Source of the DNA: an uncultured Alphaproteobacteria bacterium
Lineage (GTDB): Bacteria > Pseudomonadota > Alphaproteobacteria > Puniceispirillales > UBA1172
Reading direction: 5' to 3'
DNA length: 64,000 bases
NCBI GenBank assembly: GCA_937952245.1
Contig: CALFYS010000116.1
Coordinates: 1-64,000, forward strand
Shown here: one piece after another, positions 17,048 through 24,897 of the stretch
Layout of the letters: every line of letters begins with the position of its first letter
Numbering within the stretch: position 1 is the first letter of the stretch
Translations under genes and position numbers: made by a program
Notes under the pieces: generated by a model
What the model was told of the DNA's origin: nothing
Seen by the model: the letters and a program-made list of their open reading frames with translations, nothing else
Databases searched by the model: none

Positions 17048-18088
17048 ATGCTGTTTAGTATTCAACTATCCGCGGATTACCCCAGCAAAGATTATGGCGG
17101 TGATCGTGTTTATGCCGATATGCTCGACCAAGCGGTCTTGGCAGACCGATTGGGCTATGATGCTGTTTCCATCACCGAACATCATTTGATGAATTGTTTG
17201 ATGATGCCCGCGCCATTGCAATTTGCCGTTAAAATTGCCGCCATGACCCAAAATATTCAGATCATGACATCAATTGTGGTGTTGCCGCTTCACGATATGC
17301 GCGTTTATGCCGGTGAAGTGGTCTGTGCTGATATTTTCACCGAAGGCCGATTGCTGTTGGGGGTGGGGCGCGGGGCGTTTGAATATGAAATGGAACGTTT
17401 TGGGGTGCCGATGGCCGAAACCCAAGCGCGGTTTAATGAATCGCTCGATGTCTTGCAGGCCCTGTTATCCGAAGAAGAGGTATCATGGGATGGTGAGTAT
17501 TATCAATTTGAGCCTCTGACAATTATGCCCCGTCCTGTTCGCAAAGGCGGGCCGCCGATGATGATGGCGGTGATGAACCCTGAAGGCATTTACCATTGCA
17601 CGAAACGCGGGTTCCATATTCAGACAACGCCTCTTTCGGGCAATCATCAACTGCTGTTGGATCAAGTCTCCGCCTTTAACCGCGCGAAAGAAGAGATGGG
17701 GGCAAAAGAAGGGGAAGTGACGCTGACGTTATCGCGGGTCGCGCATATGGCGTCGAATTCGGCGGAAAAACAGCGGAAGATCGAAGCCGCCCACCGCTAT
17801 TATGGCCGTTTTGATAATGTGTTCACCGGCCCGGGGATTGTTGAAAATGGCATGATCAAACCCCTGCCGTGCAAAACCCCTATTGAAGAATTGGGGGAAA
17901 GCCTGTTGATTGGCACGCCGCAGGAGATGATTGATAAACTTGCCCCTTATGCTGAATTGGGCATTGATCGGGTGATCCTGAACCCCAATTTTGGCCTTGA
18001 TGCGAATGAAACGCTGGATGCGATTGCATCTTTCGCCGAAGACGTGATGCCTCATTTTGCGACCAAACCTGATGTGGCGGCGGAATGA
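17048..18088 (+). CDS. Luciferase-like flavin-dependent monooxygenase
   Basis: 346-residue TIM-barrel LLM enzyme of the bacterial luciferase superfamily. Family blocks include RLGYDAVSITEHH (about 37-49), FTEGRLLLGVGRG, and a C-terminal LLIGTPQEMIDKL. It uses reduced FMN from a separate reductase. It overlaps the following hydrolase gene by ATGA, so the two products probably act in sequence, for example Baeyer-Villiger-type oxygenation followed by ester or lactone hydrolysis. That reaction is inference. I see no specific sign of SsuD. Ribosome binding site GAGGG. Confidence 0.85.
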   Translation: MLFSIQLSADYPSKDYGGDRVYADMLDQAVLADRLGYDAVSITEHHLMNCLMMPAPLQFAVKIAAMTQNIQIMTSIVVLPLHDMRVYAGEVVCADIFTEGRLLLGVGRGAFEYEMERFGVPMAETQARFNESLDVLQALLSEEEVSWDGEYYQFEPLTIMPRPVRKGGPPMMMAVMNPEGIYHCTKRGFHIQTTPLSGNHQLLLDQVSAFNRAKEEMGAKEGEVTLTLSRVAHMASNSAEKQRKIEAAHRYYGRFDNVFTGPGIVENGMIKPLPCKTPIEELGESLLIGTPQEMIDKLAPYAELGIDRVILNPNFGLDANETLDAIASFAEDVMPHFATKPDVAAE

Positions 18089-18903
18089 CGAACGAAGACA
18101 TGGAAACCCAAAAGACAGGCGGGGTGATAACAGCACAAGCCATTGATTGCGCCTATTCGGTTGAAGGCGAAGGCCCGCCGCTTTTCTTGATCCATGGCAT
18201 TGGGGCGGCGCGCAACACATGGGCTAAATTGATGCCCTTATTAATCACGCATTACACGGTGGTGACCTATGATTTAAGGGGGCATGGCGCCTCGCCTTTG
18301 CCCGATGGTGAATTTGGCCTTGATGAATTGGTGGCTGATCTGGAGGCAATTCGGATCAAAACAGGGTTTGAGAAAGCGCATTTTGCGGGGCATTCGCTGG
18401 GGGGGATGATTGGCCCTGCCTATGCCCATGCTTTCCCTGATCGGGTGATGTCGTTGGGCTTGTTATCCACCGCCGCTTTCCGGACAGAAGATGACAGCCA
18501 AAAAGTACTGGCGGTGGTCAAGGCCATGGAAGACCGCGGTATCCCCAATGTCTTGGAAACCCTGACCGACCGTTGGTTCACCGATGGTTTTATCGAAACC
18601 CATGGGGATGTGGTGCGGCGGCGGCTTGACCAAGTCATCAGCACAGACCCTGATGTGTTTTTGAATGTCTTCAGGATTTACGCCACCACCGAAATGGCGC
18701 CATGGCTGCATGAAGTCACCGCGCCGTCTTTGGTGCTGACTGGCGAAAATGATGGCGGCTGTAACCCAAGGCTCAATCAATTGATCGCCGCGGCATTGCC
18801 AGTCTCAGAATTGCAAATTCTGCCTGATTATAAACATTCTTTATTGCTTGAAGCCGGGGAAGACGTGGCCAAGCATTTGCATCAGTTTATTCAATCGCTC
18901 TAG
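18085..18903 (+). CDS. Alpha/beta-fold hydrolase
   Basis: 272 residues with oxyanion region LIHGIGAARNTW (about 32-43), nucleophile elbow GHSLGGMIG (Ser about 95), acid in LVLTGENDGG and final His in DYKHSLLLE, a complete Ser-Asp-His triad. It resembles 3-oxoadipate enol-lactonase-like esterases. Cytoplasmic, no signal peptide. Start overlaps the stop of the monooxygenase gene by 4 bp. The substrate is unknown, but is probably the product of that monooxygenase. Confidence 0.85.
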   Translation: MTNEDMETQKTGGVITAQAIDCAYSVEGEGPPLFLIHGIGAARNTWAKLMPLLITHYTVVTYDLRGHGASPLPDGEFGLDELVADLEAIRIKTGFEKAHFAGHSLGGMIGPAYAHAFPDRVMSLGLLSTAAFRTEDDSQKVLAVVKAMEDRGIPNVLETLTDRWFTDGFIETHGDVVRRRLDQVISTDPDVFLNVFRIYATTEMAPWLHEVTAPSLVLTGENDGGCNPRLNQLIAAALPVSELQILPDYKHSLLLEAGEDVAKHLHQFIQSL

Positions 18904-18922
18904 GCGGGGGCAATCAAGCTGG

Positions 18923-19978
18923 TTATTCGACACTTGCACCTGAAGGCGGCAAATACGGTTTTGTTGATTTCCGCATCTTGATTTCAAAATCAATCTTCAA
19001 ATGACGGGGCGGGTTTTCATCCGGTGAATTGATCAAATCCATAATCCGCCGTGCCGCCATCTGGCCAATAAATCGGGCGGGGATGCGGATGGTTGAAAGC
19101 GGCGGGTGCATTTCCGCCGCGCCTTTGAAATCGCCAATCCCCATGACCGATAAATCGTGGGGGATGTTCAACCCCAATTGTTGCGCCGCCCAAATCGTAG
19201 CGAAGGCAATAATATCATTGCCGCAAATCACCGCGCTGGGGCGATGGTCTTGTTTTAAGATGTCCGTTGCGATCACCCGCGCCATGCGCAGGTCATATCG
19301 TGTTTCACAACACCAATGGGCAGGGGGGGTAACCCCACGGTCTTTAATGGCAGATAAAATCCCTTTTTGGCGGTTTTGCGCCCGATCATTGCCATCAGAT
19401 GTGCCAAAAATACAAGCAATATCACGGTGGCCAAGATCAAGAATATGGTCTGCCGCGGCATAGCCCAATTCAAAATTATCAATGCCAATGACATCAATAT
19501 CAGGAGCATCGGATTTATCTTGCGGCAGATTCCAAACACAAAGCAATTGAATGCCCCGGGCTTCCAATAGGTCATTGATGGCGGGGTCATGCTGGCCGCC
19601 GATCAGGATCACCCCATCGACCCCGTGTTCAGCAAAGGTTTTGACCGCTTGCACCTCACGATCAAGGTCATAATGATTCGACGCGATCAGCACCGTCTGC
19701 CCCAACGCCCCCAAATCAGTGGTCAAATGTTCGATCAATTCGGCAAAGATTGAGCTTTCAAACGTCGGCACCACCATCCCGATTGTGCCTGTTTTCTGGC
19801 CTCTGGTGGCGGCGGCGGCACGATTCCGAATGTAACTCAGCGCGTTGGCGGCATCTTCAATGCGCCGACCGGTATCCGCGTGGACGGATTCAGGATTGCT
19901 GAAATAACGCGAAACCGTCGCCGGAGATGTCCCCGCTTGACGCGCCACATCGGTGATTGTTGAGCCTCGATTTTTCAC
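18923..19978 (-). CDS. LacI-family transcriptional regulator (SauR-like)
   Basis: 351 residues: LacI HTH (TITDVARQAGTSPATVSRYFSNPESV, about 7-32), hinge region near AAAATRGQK, and a periplasmic-binding-like sensor domain (TIGMVVPTFESSIFAELIEHL onward). Transcribed divergently from tctCBA and the two CoA enzymes across a 356-bp region holding several LacI-type palindromes, so it very likely controls itself and that operon. In Cupriavidus necator SauR, a LacI-type protein, is linked to sauSTU for sulfoacetate use; the match here is contextual. Confidence 0.85.
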   Translation of the reverse strand: MKNRGSTITDVARQAGTSPATVSRYFSNPESVHADTGRRIEDAANALSYIRNRAAAATRGQKTGTIGMVVPTFESSIFAELIEHLTTDLGALGQTVLIASNHYDLDREVQAVKTFAEHGVDGVILIGGQHDPAINDLLEARGIQLLCVWNLPQDKSDAPDIDVIGIDNFELGYAAADHILDLGHRDIACIFGTSDGNDRAQNRQKGILSAIKDRGVTPPAHWCCETRYDLRMARVIATDILKQDHRPSAVICGNDIIAFATIWAAQQLGLNIPHDLSVMGIGDFKGAAEMHPPLSTIRIPARFIGQMAARRIMDLINSPDENPPRHLKIDFEIKMRKSTKPYLPPSGASVE

Positions 19979-20005
19979 CCCAAAGCCCCCTTAGTGAAAA
20001 AAATT

Positions 20006-20019
20006 TGCAAACGTTATCG
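20006..20019. promoter_or_regulatory. LacI-type operator half-match near the regulator start
   Basis: TGCAAAC GTTATCG: the left half is a full match to the LacI-family core, the right half is degenerate. It lies 28 bp upstream of the regulator start, suited to autoregulation. Confidence 0.5.
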
Positions 20020-20100
20020 TGTTTTCATAGCGTATTTTCATAAAAAATACAAGTAAATCAATATTCTAAATAATATTTCATTAGAAAATGCTTAAATAAA

Positions 20101-20114
20101 TGAAAACGTTTGCA
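20101..20114. promoter_or_regulatory. LacI-type operator, near-perfect palindrome
   Basis: TGAAAAC GTTTGCA, a 14-bp palindrome with one mismatched pair around a central CG, typical of LacI/GalR-family operators. It is the best of the sites in this region. Confidence 0.65.
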
Positions 20115-20222
20115 TTAAAATTAAGGCCTAGACAGACGAAAAATTACGGCATACCGTTTTATGAATAATAATGCGAAAAGCTGTCAAAACGTCATTTGTG
20201 GAAAACAAACCAATAACAATAG

Positions 20223-20236
20223 CAAAAACGTTTCCA
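20223..20236. promoter_or_regulatory. LacI-type operator upstream of tctC
   Basis: CAAAAAC GTTTCCA: central AAACGTTT core with imperfect arms, about 100 bp before the tctC start, so close to the expected promoter of the transport operon. Confidence 0.55.
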
Positions 20237-20334
20237 CGACTGTTTTAAGGCCAACCCGCGTTAAGCCTTTGATAAGCAATTCACCTTATAAAGGCCCATG
20301 AAAATTATACGATACGTATAGCACGGAGGAAAAA

Positions 20335-21348
20335 GTGAAAAAATTTCTAGGAACAGTGGCTTTGACCACGGCTATTTTAGCCAGCGGCGCAGCCAACGCG
20401 TTTGAATGTAAGCGCAGTGAAGCATCATTTGACAAGCCAGGCGGGTTTCCTGAGCGGGCGTTGACAATGATTGTCCCTTACGGCCCTGCTGGTGGTTCGG
20501 GTCAGGTGGCGGCGGCGATGGCCGAAGCGGTAACAGGTTTGACTGGGATTCCCATCAACCGTGACCATAAGCCTGGCGGTTCAGGGACAGTTGGGATGAC
20601 CGCTTACATGGCGGCACCCGCGGATGGTTATAACGTGCTTGAGCATATTGATGACGCGTCATCTGCCCATGCGCTTGATTCATCTCTGCCCAACCCAGCT
20701 GAAGATTTGATCCCGCTGGTTGTCAGTCAGGTGACATTCAGCCAGATTTATATCCGCACCAATGAAACACGGTTTACCGATTGGCCATCATTCGTGGAAT
20801 GGGTAAAAGCCCAGAACGGTAAGGCCACCATCGCTAACGTTTCCAAAGAAGGTTCAATGGAACGTGTCACCATGGGCTTCATCACCGATGCCGCTGGCAT
20901 GGAAATTCAGCAGATCTCCTTTGATAAAGGGGCCCCACGTTATGGCGCGCTCTTGGGTGGTCAGGTTGATGCCTTGTTTGAACAGCCCGGTGACGTTCGC
21001 AACTTCCTTGACGCGAAACAGTTCAAGCCAATCTTGACAATCTTTGATGAGCGTCCAGGCGCGTTTGCCGATACACCAACCCACCGTGAAGTGGGGATGG
21101 ATTTTGATCCGCTGCTGCGTTTCCGTGGCTTCTATGTCCATGCCGATGCGCCAGCTGATCGTGTGGAATGGCTGAAATGGGCGTTCCAGCGTGGTTATTG
21201 TCAGGACAGCTATCAGGCGTTCAATGAATCAAAGTTCATGACCGTTATTGATAGTTATCGTGAAACTGAAGGGGCGAAAGATTTGATCAATCGTTCTATT
21301 GATCAGTATCGCAACGTCTATAAGGCCATGGGCCTTGACGTGAAATAA
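20335..21348 (+). CDS. Tripartite tricarboxylate transporter substrate-binding protein (TctC family)
   Basis: 337 residues, GTG start with a strong GGAGGA site. Signal peptide 1-22 (ANA-F), then the Bug/TctC fold: PERALTMIVPYGPAGGSGQVAAAM and later GALLGGQVDALFEQPGDVRNFL. These periplasmic receptors bind small carboxylates and deliver them to TctAB. Followed by TctB and TctA genes and by two CoA-dependent enzymes, so the ligand is probably a carboxylate fed to them; sulfoacetate is my candidate. A stable hairpin after the gene may raise receptor levels over the membrane subunits. Confidence 0.9.
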   Translation: MKKFLGTVALTTAILASGAANAFECKRSEASFDKPGGFPERALTMIVPYGPAGGSGQVAAAMAEAVTGLTGIPINRDHKPGGSGTVGMTAYMAAPADGYNVLEHIDDASSAHALDSSLPNPAEDLIPLVVSQVTFSQIYIRTNETRFTDWPSFVEWVKAQNGKATIANVSKEGSMERVTMGFITDAAGMEIQQISFDKGAPRYGALLGGQVDALFEQPGDVRNFLDAKQFKPILTIFDERPGAFADTPTHREVGMDFDPLLRFRGFYVHADAPADRVEWLKWAFQRGYCQDSYQAFNESKFMTVIDSYRETEGAKDLINRSIDQYRNVYKAMGLDVK

Positions 21349-21365
21349 TCCAATCACATCACATT

Positions 21366-21393
21366 GAGCATGGCGCTGTTTGGCGCCATGCTC
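21366..21393 (+). promoter_or_regulatory. Intra-operon hairpin between tctC and tctB
   Basis: Perfect 11-bp inverted repeat GAGCATGGCGC / GCGCCATGCTC around a 6-base loop, without a T-run. Such hairpins after receptor genes typically protect the upstream mRNA 3' end or attenuate read-through. Confidence 0.7.
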
Positions 21394-21442
21394 GTATCAA
21401 GAGCCCTTTTCTGGGCGACTTCTTCCGGTGGGGGAATTTACT

Positions 21443-21988
21443 TTGGGACGTTTGACACGACATAATCTTGTTGAAGCCGCGATCTTTTTTTTGATTGTCG
21501 CTGTGTTCTTCGGCTTCTCATTTGAATTTAATCAGCCGATTGAAATTTACATCTTCGGCGCAACCGCATGGCCACGGGTGATCATTGGGCTTCTGTTGAT
21601 CGCAACCTTGGGCAATTTGTGGTTTCAATATAAGCACGGGTCGGCCACCCAAGGCACGCTTGGGCAAAGCGAAGACCGCCCTGATTTCAGCGCCCCGGGA
21701 ACAATCCCAAGGATGGTCGCTGTTCTGCTCACCCCGTTTTTATTCGCGTGGCTGTTGAAACCTGTCGGTATTTATTCCAGCGCGCCATTTTTTATTGCCG
21801 CGATTATCTGGCTTTTTGGAGAGAGACGCTGGAAAGCGATCCTGCTGATGACCGTGATCATCTATGTGGTGTTCATCGGGTTGTTTTTGATGATCCTCAA
21901 CGCCCCTTTGCCGCAAGGGAATATGTCTCCGTTCTATGATTTCAGCGCTTGGATTTTGACCATGAACGCCAAGCTTCAAGGGATTTAA
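21443..21988 (+). CDS. TTT transporter small membrane subunit (TctB family)
   Basis: About 181 residues with four hydrophobic segments (around LVEAAIFFLIVAVFFGF, VIIGLLLIATLGNLWF, MVAVLLTPFLFAWLL, ILLMTVIIYVVFIGLFLMIL). The open frame extends upstream to 21380, but that part runs through the hairpin region and looks unlike TctB. TTG 21443, 8 bp after a GGGGG, is the likelier start. It is the small subunit of the symporter with TctA. Confidence 0.8.
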   Translation: MGRLTRHNLVEAAIFFLIVAVFFGFSFEFNQPIEIYIFGATAWPRVIIGLLLIATLGNLWFQYKHGSATQGTLGQSEDRPDFSAPGTIPRMVAVLLTPFLFAWLLKPVGIYSSAPFFIAAIIWLFGERRWKAILLMTVIIYVVFIGLFLMILNAPLPQGNMSPFYDFSAWILTMNAKLQGI

Positions 21989-21993
21989 AGCAA

Positions 21994-23484
21994 ATGATTG
22001 AGAATTTCCTCGCAGGGTCTTCTGCCCTTTTTGGTGATCCTTTCACAATCGGTATCTTTGTTTTTGGCGTTATCGGGGGGATGCTGTTTGGCGCGATCCC
22101 CGGGGTCAGTATGCTGACATTGGCGGCGATTTTATTGCCGTTTACCGCAGGGCTTGAGCCAGCACAGGGCGTGATGCTCTTTGCGGTGATTTACTGCACC
22201 GGTACATATGGCGGCGCGATTACGGCCATTCTGTTTAACATCCCGGGGTCGGCGGAAAACGCGCCAACCGCTTTTGATGGCTATCCCATGACCCAAAAAG
22301 GCCAATCCGGCAAGGCGGTGGGGGCGGCTGTTCTCTGTTCCGCTATCGGCGGCATGGCTTCAGCCCTTGTGATGATGACGGCGACCGAACCGCTGGCCAA
22401 TTGGGCGATCCGTAATATTGGCCCGCCGGAAATCTTTGCTTTGGTGTTTTTTGGTCTGGCGGTGGCTTCAACCGTCGGCGCGCGCACCATCTGGAAAGGC
22501 TGGATGTCTGTCTTGATCGGTCTTCTGATCGCCACCATCGGGCAAGACCCCGTGGGGGGGATTAACCGTTATAATTTTGGCCTGACGGATTTGGCGGCGG
22601 GGATTGCCTTTGTGCCAGCCATCCTTGGGTTCTTTGCGGTTTCTGAAATTTTTGTTCAGGCTGAAAAAAAGGCAAGCGGCAAATATAAAGCCCCTAAAGT
22701 CAGCATGACATTCCCGTCATTCCTTGAACTTTGGATGCATAAAATCGCCGTCTTCCGGTCGATCATTGTGGGCTTCTTCTGTGGGATTTTGCCGGGGATT
22801 GGCGCAACCTTAGCCGCCTTTATGAGTTACGGTGAGGCTGTCCGCTGGTCAAAGAAAAAAGAAGAATTTGGCAAAGGCAAATTGGAAGGCGTGATCTCAG
22901 CGGAAACCGCGAATAACGCGGCAACAGGGGCGGCGATGATCCCGCTTCTGGCGCTTGGTCTGCCTGGCGGGGCGCTGACCGCGATGATGGTTGCGGTTTT
23001 CCAAATGCATGACCTTCAGCCGGGCCCGCTTGTCTTTATGTTGTCGCCTGACCTGATCTGGATTGTGTTTGCGGCGATGTTCTATGCCAATCTTTCCATC
23101 CTGCTGATCGGCGTGTTGGAAACAAAAACAATCCTTAATCTTTTGAAGATTCCGTTTCAGTTCCTCGCGCCATTGATCCTGATGCTGGCCACCACTGGGG
23201 CTTATATCAGCCGTGGTCTGGTGCTGGATGTCATGATCATGTTTGCGGCGGGTATCATTGGCTATTTGTTGCGCCGCACAGGGTTTTCAATTCCCGCGAT
23301 TGTCTTGGGGCTGATCCTTGGCAAGATCGGGGAACAAAACTTCGCCCAAGGGATGCAGATGGTGCATTACGACATCGGCACGTATTTCTCACGTCCGATT
23401 TGTACCGTTCTGATCGCCGCCGGCGCCATTACCTTGCTGTCCAGCATCTACCGCGCTTTCACCAGCGCCAAGACCGCTGAATAA
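21994..23484 (+). CDS. TTT transporter large membrane subunit (TctA family)
   Basis: About 496 residues with ten or more membrane helices. Typical TctA blocks: GGMLFGAIPGVSMLTLAAILLPF (about 24-46), TYGGAITAILFNIPGSAENAPTAFDGYPM, and a repeated second-half motif GFFCGILPGIGATLAAFMSY. Start ATG 21994 lies 5 bp after the tctB stop. It forms the ion-coupled channel for the substrate bound by the TctC protein. Confidence 0.92.
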   Translation: MIENFLAGSSALFGDPFTIGIFVFGVIGGMLFGAIPGVSMLTLAAILLPFTAGLEPAQGVMLFAVIYCTGTYGGAITAILFNIPGSAENAPTAFDGYPMTQKGQSGKAVGAAVLCSAIGGMASALVMMTATEPLANWAIRNIGPPEIFALVFFGLAVASTVGARTIWKGWMSVLIGLLIATIGQDPVGGINRYNFGLTDLAAGIAFVPAILGFFAVSEIFVQAEKKASGKYKAPKVSMTFPSFLELWMHKIAVFRSIIVGFFCGILPGIGATLAAFMSYGEAVRWSKKKEEFGKGKLEGVISAETANNAATGAAMIPLLALGLPGGALTAMMVAVFQMHDLQPGPLVFMLSPDLIWIVFAAMFYANLSILLIGVLETKTILNLLKIPFQFLAPLILMLATTGAYISRGLVLDVMIMFAAGIIGYLLRRTGFSIPAIVLGLILGKIGEQNFAQGMQMVHYDIGTYFSRPICTVLIAAGAITLLSSIYRAFTSAKTAE

Positions 23485-23511
23485 TTCGCAAAAGCCCCAA
23501 AGGAGGCCAAG

Positions 23512-24897
23512 ATGAGCGAACAGACCATTGAAGCGATCATTGCCCGCGCGCGTGATGCTCAACAACGCTATGAAAAACAAGGCTCGCAAGAACGTTATGA
23601 TCGCGCGGCGGCGGCGGTGGCTTGGGCGATTATGGAACCTGAGCGCAACCGTTACTTGGCGGAATTGGCGGTGGAGACCACGGGTCTTGGCAATGTGCCG
23701 GATAAGATTATCAAGAACCACCGCAAGACATTGGGCGTGATGCGCGACATTAAAGAAGCGGTGACATACGGTATTATTTCAGATGATCCGGCAACAGGCA
23801 TCACTGAAATTGCGCGCCCAAAAGGGGTGGTCGGGGCGATTGTGCCTTCCACCAACCCTGCCGCGACTCCGGCCAATAACATCATCAATGCCATTAAATG
23901 CGGCAATTCGATTGTGGTGGCGCCATCACCGAAAGGCGTGGCCTGTTCCGAAAAACTGATCGAGTATATCCACGCGGAGTTCAAAAAAATCGGCGAAGAC
24001 CCTGATCTGGTTCAGATGATCCCCGCCCCGGGCTCCAAAGAAAAGACTCAAGCCTTGATGGATGGTTGCGATATGATCGTCTGTACCGGCAGTCAAAACA
24101 ATGTTCACCGCGCCCAGACCGCGGGCACGCCAGCGGTTGCTGTTGGCGCAGGGAATGTCACGGTGATTGTTGATGAAACCGCTGATCTTGACGCGGCGGC
24201 AGAAAAGATCAAAGCATCAAAATGTTTTGATAACGCCACGTCATGCAGTTCCGAAAACGCGGTTGTGGTGGTGGACGCGGTCTATGACGCGTTTGTGGCG
24301 GCCATGGCGCGGGTTGGTGGGGCTTTGGTCGATGATGAAGCCGGTATCGTGAAAAGCCTTTGGCCTGATGGTCATTTGAACCGCCATGTGATCGCCCAAG
24401 ATGCGGATAAGATGATCACCGCGCTTAATTTGGATGTGCCCGAAGGCACGGAATTTGTCGCTGTTCCCACCACAGGGATTGGCCCTGACCATCCGCTTTC
24501 AGGCGAAAAATTAAGCCGAGTGCTGGCGCTCTATCGCGCGTCTGATTTTGACGCGGCGGTGGCAACAACCCTTGAGATTCAAATGCACCAAGGCGCTGGT
24601 CATTCTGTTGGGCTTCATTCAACTGATGATGCCCGCGCCCATACCCTTGCCCATGCCATCCCCACAAGTCGGGTGATCGTTAATCAAGCCCATACATTCG
24701 CAACCGGTGGGTCGTTCACCAATGGGATGCCGTTTTCGCTTTCCATGGGCTGCGGGACATGGGGCGGCAATTCGGTCAATGAAAACGTCAATTATCGGCA
24801 TTTTTTGCAATCGACCAAAATCATCAGGGAAATCCCCTCACGTGAGCCGTCATTGGATGATATTTTCGCCGATTATTGGAGCATGGCAGGACAATGA
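23512..24897 (+). CDS. CoA-acylating aldehyde dehydrogenase, SauS-like
   Basis: 461 residues of the EutE/AdhE-N acylating ALDH family: cofactor region GVVGAIVPSTNPAATPANNIINAIKCGNSIVVAPSPKG (about 104-142) and catalytic Cys245 in NATSCSSEN. With a LacI regulator and an acyl-CoA ligase gene overlapping its end, it matches sulfoacetaldehyde dehydrogenase (SauS), which reduces sulfoacetyl-CoA to sulfoacetaldehyde. Alternatives are other short acyl-CoA reductases, for example glyoxylyl or acetyl. Ribosome binding site AAGGAGG. Enzyme class certain, substrate inferred. Confidence 0.82.
   Translation: MSEQTIEAIIARARDAQQRYEKQGSQERYDRAAAAVAWAIMEPERNRYLAELAVETTGLGNVPDKIIKNHRKTLGVMRDIKEAVTYGIISDDPATGITEIARPKGVVGAIVPSTNPAATPANNIINAIKCGNSIVVAPSPKGVACSEKLIEYIHAEFKKIGEDPDLVQMIPAPGSKEKTQALMDGCDMIVCTGSQNNVHRAQTAGTPAVAVGAGNVTVIVDETADLDAAAEKIKASKCFDNATSCSSENAVVVVDAVYDAFVAAMARVGGALVDDEAGIVKSLWPDGHLNRHVIAQDADKMITALNLDVPEGTEFVAVPTTGIGPDHPLSGEKLSRVLALYRASDFDAAVATTLEIQMHQGAGHSVGLHSTDDARAHTLAHAIPTSRVIVNQAHTFATGGSFTNGMPFSLSMGCGTWGGNSVNENVNYRHFLQSTKIIREIPSREPSLDDIFADYWSMAGQ

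Larger units (their letters stand above)
19979..20334. promoter_or_regulatory. Divergent control region between the LacI regulator and tctC
   Basis: 356 bp, AT-rich, with no credible gene. It contains LacI-type sites centred at 20012/20013, 20107/20108 and 20229/20230, and a weaker core at 20190/20191 (TCAAAAC GTCATTT). The spacings between the three main sites (95 and 122 bp) would allow DNA looping. The tctC start has GGAGGA at 20325-20330. Confidence 0.65.

Noticed and set aside
17048..18088. Luciferase-like gene as alkanesulfonate monooxygenase SsuD
   Set aside because: No sulfonate-specific motif or ssu genes nearby; the family is broad, so only the general class is called.
21380..21442. 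N-terminal extension of tctB
   Set aside because: It runs through the intra-operon hairpin and does not look like a TctB N-terminus; TTG 21443 is the likelier start.
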